NCBI RefSeq assembly: GCF_028009165.1 | Contig: NC_079241.1 | Location: forward strand, 3,472,001 to 3,536,000 | Direction of reading: 5' to 3' | Length of the DNA: 64,000 bases | Source: Akanthomyces muscarius | Lineage: Eukaryota > Ascomycota > Sordariomycetes > Hypocreales > Cordycipitaceae | Shown here: piece after piece, positions 56,153 through 64,000 of the stretch | Numbering within the stretch: position 1 is the first letter of the stretch | Layout of the letters: every line of letters starts with the position of its first letter | Translations under genes and position numbers: made by a program | Notes under the pieces: generated by a model | The model's database searches: none | Told to the model about the DNA's origin: nothing | The model's input: the letters and a program-made list of their open reading frames with translations, nothing else

Positions 56153-59100
56153 TTACAGCTGAGCCTGTTCATGGCCGCCGCCGAGCAGCTCCAGTACCTT
56201 GTTCACAACAGCACTGGGGTAGCCGCGGGTAAGCATCTCGCCGACAACAGACTTAGCTTGATCGCGCTGTTCCATGGAGAGAAAGGCCCGCGTCATGGAC
56301 TCGTACGTGCTTGGCTCGCGCTTCTCACGGGGCACAGCGTCGTAGATGGCTTGAGTCTTGGCGAGGTTCTTCTCCGCAGCCCAGCCGTGAATCAGAGTGT
56401 TGGCGATATAAGGAGTGAGCTCAACGCGGCGCTGGCGCATCTGAGCAAGCAGAGGCTCCGTAGCGGCCACATTGTGGTTGGCAACCATGCCTTCAAACAT
56501 AGCCTGGTAGAGACTGGCGTTGGCGGGCACAGACTTCTTCTCTGCGACCGAGTCGAAGATCTTACGAGCACCGTCCAGATCATGCAAAGCACAACCCTTG
56601 GCGTGGATGAGAGAGGCATAGTGAACAGACTCGGGCTGCTGGCCAGCAGCAGTCATCTGTTCCATAACCTCCTCAGCAGCGACCATGTTGATAGGCTCGA
56701 GAGTGGCATGAGTGTCGATGAGCAGCTTGTAGGTATGCGAGGTGGGGACGATACCCTTGGCCGCCATACGCTCGTAGTAAGCCAGGACCTTGGCCTTGTC
56801 TCTCTTGGTTGTCAGAAAGAACTGCATCATGCTGTTGTATGGGGCAGGGCGAGCCTTGTAGTTGGGCATCGACTCCATTTCGTCAAACAGCTCCTCCGCA
56901 AACTTCTCGTCGCTGACACGGCACAGGGCGTTGACAATGGTACCATAGGTAACAGATGTAGGCTTGATACCGAGAGCACGCATCTCAGCAAAGTAGAACA
57001 GGCAGTCATCAATGCGGCGAGCCTTGCCGAGCTTGCCAATCAGGGCATTGTACAAGAAAGAGCTAGGCTCGACACCTTCCGTCTTGGCGCGGTGGAAAAT
57101 GCGAACAGCTTCAGAGGCTTCGTCGAAAGTCTTAGTTGAGTCCTTGAGAGTAGTGATGTACAGTCCAAAGGTATTGGCAGAGGGGGCAGCGCCCATCTCC
57201 AGCAGCTCCTGGTGGTACTGTTCAGCGCGACCACGGTTGCCTACAGTCAGGCAGGCGCCGACCATGGCATCAAGGATCGAGGACCAGCCGTAGCGGACCA
57301 CAGCATACTGGGCAAGCAGAGGAACATCAGTGCGGGCCATGCCAAGAATATCATGGCAGAGATCCATCTTGCCCTCTCTAGCCGCGGCCGAGATGAGCTT
57401 GGCGTAGGTGATGTATCGGGGATGGCGGCCTGCACGGCGCATATTGCGGAATCGGTTCAGTGCATCACTCAGACGAGGACCTTTGCGGCCGTGGCTGCCC
57501 TCCAAATCATCAGCGATGAGAGAAGAACCCTTGAAGTCAGTGTTGTGGGCATAAGGATCGAAGCTGTCCTCAAAAGACGACACAGAAGGCGTGGACAGAA
57601 AAGGCGACGCGCTCATGGCCTGCTGAGGGCCACTAGAGACCTGCGAGGCCAGCTCGCGGGGGTCAGTGATGCCACGGCTCTCCATGTAGCGTGCAATGAA
57701 GTCGACACCTTCTTCAATCTCGTCGGCAAGCTCAGGGCGGGCGGCAGAGTCGGAGGCGCGGATTCTCTGGAACATCATTTCGGACTGAGCGAGACCTTCA
57801 GCAACCTGGCCGGAACCAATCAAGGCGACGGCGTACATGGTAGTGGGCTCAATGAATGCTGCAGAAGTATACATCTCGGGATTGCTGAGCACATGCCAGT
57901 ATTTGGTGGCAGAGGCGACATCGCCTTCACGAACGCTCATGGCAAGCAGAGCCATGGAAGGGGCCTGGAGAAGATCAAGAGAGCCGGTGATGCCATTATA
58001 GGCTTCAATGGCGGTGGCGACCTCGTTCTTGTCGGCGGCCTCGATAGCAACGCGAGAAAGGGCTTGAGGACGAACCTGAGCTTCGATAGACTGAGCCCAG
58101 TACAGAGCCTCCTCGAGAATGCCGCGAGAGATAAAGCCCTTGACGAATCCAGTGCTGATCAGGGCATCCTTGATATCAGCGACCTTGACACCATACTCAT
58201 CAACAATCTTTTTGAAAAACTTCATGGCACCCTCAATCTTGTCCGAAATGACGTAAGCGTTAATGACGGCAGCATAGACTTCGGCATCCATGCGGTCACG
58301 CAGGGTGGAGTTACCAGTGTTGTCAGCGACTGCAAGGCTGCGATACTCATTGTAGCACTCGACAGCACTGATGAGATCTCCAGCCGTTGCATAGGCGGTG
58401 ATCATAGTGGGAAAAACCTCAGCGTGAGGCACGGTGCGGGTATCCTCCATGTGAGCGAAGAGTCGAAGCATGTCCGAAACGCGACCAGCCTGGGCACAAG
58501 CAGAGATGAGCTGGGAGTAGGTGTCCGAGGAGAACTTGGCGGTGTTCGCGTCGACAGAGGTATCGAACAGCTTGATGGCGAGGTCAAGTCTGTCATCTTC
58601 ACACAGAATAGCATGCTCGAACTCGTGAGAGGCGAGCATGAACTTGCCAGGCTCTTCCATGCCACCAAATCGCAGACGCTTCTCCTCGAGAACGGTCTTT
58701 AGGCTGGCAACTTCGAGGCACCTCGAGGCCAACAAGCTGACCAGAATGTCAAAGGTCTGGCTGTCAGGAGTGACACGACGGCGGAGCATATCAGCGTAAA
58801 CATCGAGAGCCTTGGAAACAACCTCATTCTTCTTGGTAGGGATGCGGATCGCCGCAAGCAAAAGGGCGTTGTAGGCACCAGCAATCGGCTTGACGCCGGT
58901 GGCCAGCATGGCCTCGAACACAACAGGAATTTCAGCATAGCGGCCAGCTGACGAGAGTTTCAACAGGTGCTCGGCATATGACTGAGACTGGGGGTCGACG
59001 GGAGTGGCGCTGCGGGAGATGCGCACGGGGCTTGCGGCGCGCGAGTGTACCGAGGCAACATCCTCATCGTCGTGTGTTCGGCGGGCTTCGAGTTCTCGCT

Positions 59101-59608
59101 CGAGAGCAGCATCGATGTGCGCGAGGGCAGCAGCCTCCTCCGGAGTCATAGGCCGGGCGACGGTCTCTGCCTGGACGCCAGCATCGTGCTCGCTAGCCTG
59201 GACGAGGGCATCTTCGCTGGTCAGGACAGCGTCGGCGTCGGGCTTCCACTCGAGAAGCTTGGGGAACTCGTACTGCTCCCACTCTTCGCTTTCGACCTCA
59301 CCGGCAGCCTCCTTCTTCTTCAGCGCCTCAAAATAGGCATCGAGACCGCCATGGTTGAAGGCAAGGCGGTGGTCGGCGAGGCTGGCGGTAGTGCGATCGC
59401 TGTGAAAGGCAGAGCTAAGCTGGAAGGTGGCGAAACGTCCTTGTCGGTTGGTGTGCCTCCGTGCAAAGACGGGGCGGTTCTGACTGTTCAACACATGAGG
59501 GTGGGTGGCGGCTACGACAGACTGTGCGTAACCGTGAGAGGTGATGGACTTTGCGAATTGGGATCCTTGGCGGATGAAATTCGAGTAGAGGTTCGAGTAA
59601 ATGGGCAT
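56153..59608 (-). CDS. Large mitochondrial pentatricopeptide-repeat (PPR) protein
   Basis: Single exon of 3,456 bp, 1,151 aa, ATG at 59608. The N-terminus is Arg/Ser-rich without acids (NLYSNFIRQGSQFAKSI, later RRHTNRQGRFATF), as in mitochondrial presequences. After an acidic linker, PPR units of about 35 aa fill about 205-620 and 700-1135, for example VKPIAGAYNALLLAAIRI, AKFSSDTYSQLISACAQAGR, HAEVFPTMITAYATAGDLI, KPTSVTYGTIVNALCRVS and VPTSHTYKLLIDTHATLEP. The segment between (about 620-690) is low complexity. Such proteins bind organellar RNA and act in stability, processing or translation; the target cannot be read here. Divergent from DBP7 with a 2.7-kb spacer. Confidence 0.88.
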   Translation of the reverse strand: MPIYSNLYSNFIRQGSQFAKSITSHGYAQSVVAATHPHVLNSQNRPVFARRHTNRQGRFATFQLSSAFHSDRTTASLADHRLAFNHGGLDAYFEALKKKEAAGEVESEEWEQYEFPKLLEWKPDADAVLTSEDALVQASEHDAGVQAETVARPMTPEEAAALAHIDAALERELEARRTHDDEDVASVHSRAASPVRISRSATPVDPQSQSYAEHLLKLSSAGRYAEIPVVFEAMLATGVKPIAGAYNALLLAAIRIPTKKNEVVSKALDVYADMLRRRVTPDSQTFDILVSLLASRCLEVASLKTVLEEKRLRFGGMEEPGKFMLASHEFEHAILCEDDRLDLAIKLFDTSVDANTAKFSSDTYSQLISACAQAGRVSDMLRLFAHMEDTRTVPHAEVFPTMITAYATAGDLISAVECYNEYRSLAVADNTGNSTLRDRMDAEVYAAVINAYVISDKIEGAMKFFKKIVDEYGVKVADIKDALISTGFVKGFISRGILEEALYWAQSIEAQVRPQALSRVAIEAADKNEVATAIEAYNGITGSLDLLQAPSMALLAMSVREGDVASATKYWHVLSNPEMYTSAAFIEPTTMYAVALIGSGQVAEGLAQSEMMFQRIRASDSAARPELADEIEEGVDFIARYMESRGITDPRELASQVSSGPQQAMSASPFLSTPSVSSFEDSFDPYAHNTDFKGSSLIADDLEGSHGRKGPRLSDALNRFRNMRRAGRHPRYITYAKLISAAAREGKMDLCHDILGMARTDVPLLAQYAVVRYGWSSILDAMVGACLTVGNRGRAEQYHQELLEMGAAPSANTFGLYITTLKDSTKTFDEASEAVRIFHRAKTEGVEPSSFLYNALIGKLGKARRIDDCLFYFAEMRALGIKPTSVTYGTIVNALCRVSDEKFAEELFDEMESMPNYKARPAPYNSMMQFFLTTKRDKAKVLAYYERMAAKGIVPTSHTYKLLIDTHATLEPINMVAAEEVMEQMTAAGQQPESVHYASLIHAKGCALHDLDGARKIFDSVAEKKSVPANASLYQAMFEGMVANHNVAATEPLLAQMRQRRVELTPYIANTLIHGWAAEKNLAKTQAIYDAVPREKREPSTYESMTRAFLSMEQRDQAKSVVGEMLTRGYPSAVVNKVLELLGGGHEQAQL

Positions 59609-62316
59609 TTAGAACGAGGTAAAGGGAAAAGAGGGCTGCGGGAGCGTTGTTAGTGGCCGTTGCGCCGATGTGCTGAGAGGCTGCACGTTGTGCGCGCAAT
59701 GTGGTGGCAGGCGACTCACGAGGGGGGAGGTTGCTAGATGCGACTGCAGGTTCATTTGACAGCGATGAGAGCCGTCAAACAAACGCGCGATATGGGAAGG
59801 GTTAAATGGTGGGTGATGTTGAAATTAAGAGTATAATGAAGGAATTGAACGGAAACGAAAGTGTTTGCGTTCAATTACTATGCCCCTGAATTCAAAAAAA
59901 GAATGTATGGGCCAGCACACACGATAGTTGGATTTGGTGTTTGTGGTTTTAGAAAAGAATAAACTCGGAGCGGAAGAGAGAATGTGGCCTGGGAAACGGG
60001 GGTAGATGAATGCTCAGGCATTCAAGGGGGGCAGGGGGGCGAGCACTGAGATTTACAGTGAATGACGGCATGCCAACAGCGCTGTGGAAGCGTGAAAAAG
60101 GCGCTTGACAGGCCCGCAAACCACTAACACGGCCGCCGAGTGCGCTGCGACTTGACCCAATGCGGGGATAAAAGGCCTAATGCCGCGCGAATACAGGGCT
60201 TGGAGGGCTGCTTGGTGCCGCGGCGGACTCTCAGCTCTGACCAGCGGGCTGCAGCAGGGTGGACTCGGGAGCGTTAGGATGTGCCTATGGGGCATTACGG
60301 AATGACTCAAGGGTTTGGGTGTGGCGCCCCGCCGCAGTGGAGGGGCCGCTGCTGTCTCTTGTCCAAGGGCTTGGTCAAGAGTGGGCGCTTCACTGAGAGA
60401 CTGACAAGCACTGATGAGCACTGGCCCGCTTGCCCGCTGAGCGCCCCCTGCTTCTCCCCGTCCTAGTGCCCGTCACAGAAAAAATAGAACATTCTGGCGC
60501 CGCTGACCCAGGGAAATATAAGCCCAGGGTCAAAGAAAAGCTTTGATGCCTGATGCTCCGGAGTAGCGATGACAGCATAAATCGATGTTTTCCGGCAAAA
60601 ACAGGGGACGGGAGAGATTTGCTGTTGCGCGTGGTTGCGCGTGAAAAGCTGATGCCTTTGTGGCCTGAAGCTGGAGCCGGCAGCGATCGGTGCTAAACAG
60701 TACTGTAACTAATAGTAACAGCATCCCACGCGAGCAGTGGCTGATGGCTGCCTCCCGCAAGGCTCCCAAGCCGTCGCGTCACATTGCTCACTCTTCCCAA
60801 GCCGCTAGCATAGCGTCTTCCTCTCCGACGACATCTTTTTAAGCTGTTGTGGGGTGGCGTGGAAGAAGCCGGAAACCTTTGGGCGCCGCTGCCGTACCGT
60901 GTCCTTGGACCAGCCCCAGCGGACAGGGCTCTCTGTGAGCGCTGAGCAATAGGCTCATCTGCCGGAGATGACACGCGAGCCAAAAGGATGCGATGCCACA
61001 GGGGAATGATCCACACGCGAGCCCAGGAGAAGAGACAAGCATGCACACGAAATGAGCATTGCAAATAACATATCCACCATCACTCATTGGTTTTTCTGCG
61101 ATGCCTGTCGCAGAACATGATGGAGGCCCAGGTCCGCACTGGTGAGAAAATAGAGTGGCTACTCGGGGGGGTTCCCGGATGTAGTCATTTGGGTATGCAG
61201 CCCTGTGAAGTAGACAGAAATTTAAAGCGCGCCGTCGCACTTTGACAAGCTGGACATCACTGATCCAAAATACGGAACAAAAGGAAAAATAAATAAAACC
61301 AAAAGGTCATCCCCTACATTGCAGAATGCCACGTCTCTCATATGCCAACTGCAGTAGCTTCGAGCTATCGTCAGCCACTCATCAGCCAATAAATAAACAA
61401 ATATAAAATATAATAAAAATAACCGTCCCAGCTACTACTACTCAAGCTCCGTCGGCGCTCATCCATCGCTTGCGTCTGTCGTCAACGTCAGCATTATTTT
61501 TAGTGGGATCCTCCAGCGGCCACACTCCGTTGCAAGCTTCGCACCGTCACATGGGCTGCGCCCACGAAAAAGTCCCGTCACAAGCCTCAGGCCGTCTCGG
61601 ATGCCACGGAGCAGAGGGGCACATACTTTTTCTGCCTTGAGGCGACCCTGCCGACGCGCATCGTATTACCCGCATACCCGTATCCTGGCGTGCCTGGCCA
61701 CTGGTACCTCGCCGAACTCGTAGGGCTTTGCTTGTTTTCGCCATCACTTTCGGCCATCTGAGCTTGTCCGGCCCCGAGATCTCTGGCCGACCCCGAATCT
61801 TGTCGCCGTCTGCTTCCTCGAAGCCCCGATCGCTCGGTTACCGAAACTATTGCGTGGCCTTCCATCTCAAGCTCCTTTCGGCGACGTAGCTGCACACCTT
61901 TCCCAGTGCTCTGTTATTAGATCTGGGGTATGGTCAACTTGTAAGGCGCATACATGTGTCATAGATACTTCAGAAATGAGGCTTGCAGGCGCACATATCA
62001 CCCTTCCTCTATGACGGTGCGCAGCTACAACAAAGCCTCTGACAAGTTATCGCGCACTTCATTGGCCAATTTACCAACCACCAAAGCATCCCATGAAGGC
62101 ACCATTAGTTGTAGACATGCCGACCTAGTCCATCCGAACCGTTGTGGCGAGATTTCCATGTGTGGCTAGTGCATTTTTATCTTATCCATCTTATCGCCGC
62201 AGCGGACCCAGAAAAAAGTCGACAAAAAATATCATGCCCGCCAAACAGTCCCTACAGCCAGATATACCTGTATCAACGGCCCACTGCGCTCTATCGCGAG
62301 TGCCTGTGAAAAGAAA
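59609..62316. other. 2.7-kb divergent spacer between the PPR gene and DBP7
   Basis: No supportable gene. Several open frames of 60-130 codons exist on the minus strand but lack ATG starts or conserved features. AT-rich near 61380-61420 (aaataaac...ataaaa). Confidence 0.4.
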
Positions 62317-64000
62317 ATGGCGGACGATGGCATGCTCATGAATTTTGAACTGGGAAGCGGTCCCATCAAGCCTCAGGTCAAATTCAAGGGCGGTCGCTGG
62401 CGAGACAGAAAGCAGGCCGAACGAGGCGTCCGAGGTCCTGGTCCAGAAGGTGGCCCGCCCACGCGCCCTCCTCCAAGAGAGCGCTTCGACGACTCCAATC
62501 GACCCTTTAAGCGTCGCAGAGCAGACACAGACGACAATTTCGGCGACGACTACCGGCCGAGAACGCGACCCAGCCATATCAAAATCGATCACGGCGGCGA
62601 CGGCAGCAGGCCTCCTTTTGACAATCGCAGGCATGGGCACGGCGCCGGCGGCAAGAGCACAAAACAGGTAGTCTCGAGTATCTTCAGCTTCAACCCCGAT
62701 CAAAAAACAGTCTTTGAGGACGACGAATGGACGGCTCCGACGCCTACCAATGCGCCGCTGGCCGACGTGGCCAACTTTGGCACTCTCACACTCTCCTCCC
62801 GACTGGTTGACGAGCTCGGCAAGATGAACCTGGAACGACCAACTGCTATTCAGCAAAAAGTGATCCCTCATTTGATTACCGGCGGCGCCGACGCGTTTGT
62901 GCAGGCCGAGACTGGTTCCGGTAAAACATTCTCATACCTACTGCCAATCCTTCACCGCGTGCTCCAGCTCAGCGCGCAAAACGACGGCAAGCAGGTTCAT
63001 CGCGACTCTGGCCTCTTTGCCATCATGGTCGCGCCGACTCGAGAACTGGCCAAGCAGACACACACCGTCCTTGAGCAGCTCATTAGGCCTTTTCCATGGC
63101 TCGTCTCGACGGCCATTACCGGCGGCGAGTCCAAAAAGGCAGAAAAGTCGCGCATTCGCAAGGGCGTCAATTTCTTGGTTGCCACGCCGGGCAGATTGGC
63201 TGATCACATCGACAACACAGAGGCATTGAAATTAGGCACCGTGCGATGGCTCATTCTTGACGAAGGCGATCGATTGATGGACCTCGGATTCGAGGACGAC
63301 TTGGAAAAGACCATTGGCGCTCTCCGTAAAATTGAGATATCCAAGGAGACGACCAACGGAGTACCACTGGGCTCGCTCCCTGATCGCCGCGTCACTGTTC
63401 TGTGCTCGGCCACCATGAAGATGAATGTGCAGAAGCTGGGTGAGATGAGTTTGGCCGATGCAGTCTTCCTTTCCGCCGAAAAGGGCGAGATGACAGCCGA
63501 TGAGAATACCGAGCACAAGGCACCTGCGCAGCTTCACCAATCACACGTTATTGTGCCGGCGAAGCTTCGGCTGGTCACACTTGCTTGCTATCTCAAGTCC
63601 ATATTCTCACGCAAGGGACACACGATGAAGGTCATCATTTTCATGTCCTGCGCTGATGCCGTCGATTTCCACTATGAGCTTTTACGGCAACCGAACGACA
63701 TGGAAGCGCCGCCGGCAAAGGCAAAGGACCTGGAATTGGTCTCCAAAACTGTTGCTAGAGCAGCATACATCACCTCCGCGGCCAGTCCCGAAGTCGTCCT
63801 ACACAGAATGCACGGCTCTCTATCGCAGCCCATTCGGTCAGCCACGTTGCGCACGTTCTCTGCTTGCAAGTCGCCTTCGGTATTAATCACAACCGATGTG
63901 TCCTCACGAGGTCTCGATATCCCATCTGTGGACCTAGTCATTGAGTACGACCCGGCCTTTAGCTTTGCCGATCATATTCACCGTGTAGGCAGAACTGCTC
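62317..64000 (+). CDS. DBP7: ATP-dependent DEAD-box RNA helicase Dbp7 (5' part, cut by window edge)
   Basis: Open from ATG 62317 (MADDGMLMNFELGSG) to the window end with no stop, 561 complete codons. Dbp7 acts in early 60S assembly in the nucleolus. A Gly/Arg/Pro-rich basic N-terminus (about 1-115) precedes the family segment KQVVSSIFSFNPDQKTVFED, then the Q motif (NLERPTAIQQKVIP), motif I AETGSGKTF, Ia APTRELAKQ, GG near ITGGESKK, Ib ATPGRLADH, motif II as DEGD within LILDEGDRLMDLGF (Dbp7 typically has this variant), motif III CSATM, then the second RecA lobe with motifs VIIFMSCADAV, TTDVSSRGLDIPSVD and HIHRVGRTA at the very end. The missing 3' part would hold the Dbp7-specific C-terminal extension. 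Confidence 0.95.
   Translation, partial: MADDGMLMNFELGSGPIKPQVKFKGGRWRDRKQAERGVRGPGPEGGPPTRPPPRERFDDSNRPFKRRRADTDDNFGDDYRPRTRPSHIKIDHGGDGSRPPFDNRRHGHGAGGKSTKQVVSSIFSFNPDQKTVFEDDEWTAPTPTNAPLADVANFGTLTLSSRLVDELGKMNLERPTAIQQKVIPHLITGGADAFVQAETGSGKTFSYLLPILHRVLQLSAQNDGKQVHRDSGLFAIMVAPTRELAKQTHTVLEQLIRPFPWLVSTAITGGESKKAEKSRIRKGVNFLVATPGRLADHIDNTEALKLGTVRWLILDEGDRLMDLGFEDDLEKTIGALRKIEISKETTNGVPLGSLPDRRVTVLCSATMKMNVQKLGEMSLADAVFLSAEKGEMTADENTEHKAPAQLHQSHVIVPAKLRLVTLACYLKSIFSRKGHTMKVIIFMSCADAVDFHYELLRQPNDMEAPPAKAKDLELVSKTVARAAYITSAASPEVVLHRMHGSLSQPIRSATLRTFSACKSPSVLITTDVSSRGLDIPSVDLVIEYDPAFSFADHIHRVGRTA

Noticed and set aside
57212..58702. Open frame of 496 codons on the plus strand
   Set aside because: Antisense to the PPR gene; no domain and shadow-type composition.
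60053..61240. Several minus-strand frames of 80-135 codons (60053-60421, 60693-61064, 60839-61240)
   Set aside because: Overlapping each other, low-complexity and Ser/Arg/Cys-rich, with no splice structure or conserved motif.
61587..61895. 102-codon minus-strand frame ending VASETA
   Set aside because: Begins at a GTG, no ATG at a sensible place and no domain; treated as spacer.
1..64000. CRISPR array, bacterial operon or prophage
   Set aside because: No regularly spaced identical repeats with unique spacers, and genes have spliceosomal introns; the sequence is eukaryotic.

Overview
The window looks like chromosomal DNA of a filamentous ascomycete, most likely a Sordariomycete and possibly Hypocreales. 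The grounds are genes with short introns (about 50-130 bp, mostly GT-AG with CTAAC/CTGAC-like branch sites), strong C/G third-position preference in housekeeping genes, long C/T-rich leaders, AT-rich islands that look RIP-mutated, and fungal gene families (HET, PNP-NACHT NLR-like proteins, Dal5-type permease, ERG8, PEX13). The genus is inference; no marker gene settles it.

Layout. 0-12.7 kb is housekeeping: a HIG1/Rcf2-type mitochondrial protein, a kelch propeller protein, tRNA-dihydrouridine synthase DUS3, peroxin PEX13, a free-standing LigD-type 3'-phosphoesterase and the ER SNARE Ufe1/syntaxin-18. 12.8-18.0 kb holds a four-exon NLR-like gene on the minus strand (PNP nucleosidase, NACHT, about 13-14 WD40 repeats). 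After 3.3 kb of non-coding DNA come aspartate aminotransferase, a secreted GH5 glycoside hydrolase, a Dal5-type MFS permease with two GC-AG introns, an unrecognised conserved protein, NMD3 and ESF2 (both ribosome biogenesis), and an aldehyde dehydrogenase.

34.9-47.4 kb is an accessory region: a P-loop/sulfotransferase-like gene with a reading-frame break, a 5'-incomplete hypothetical gene flanked by two diverged 75-bp direct repeats, a HET-domain gene, an AT-rich repeat-bearing island (with an exact 118-bp duplication and tRNA-like promoter boxes), and a second PNP-NACHT NLR-like gene. 47.4-52.7 kb is gene-poor. The right end returns to housekeeping: a small conserved protein, phosphomevalonate kinase ERG8, a large PPR protein and the 5' part of the DEAD-box helicase DBP7, cut by the window edge.

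The most interesting theme is allorecognition/immunity. Two NLR-like receptors share the same N-terminal effector class (purine-nucleoside phosphorylase fold, catalytic-looking residues kept) but have different C-termini (WD40 array versus an unrecognised helical region), and a HET gene with a mobile-element graveyard sits beside the second. An ATP-nucleosidase-type suicide effector is a testable hypothesis. All exon boundaries were derived by hand from splice consensus, reading-frame closure and recalled family similarity; none was checked by alignment or transcript data.
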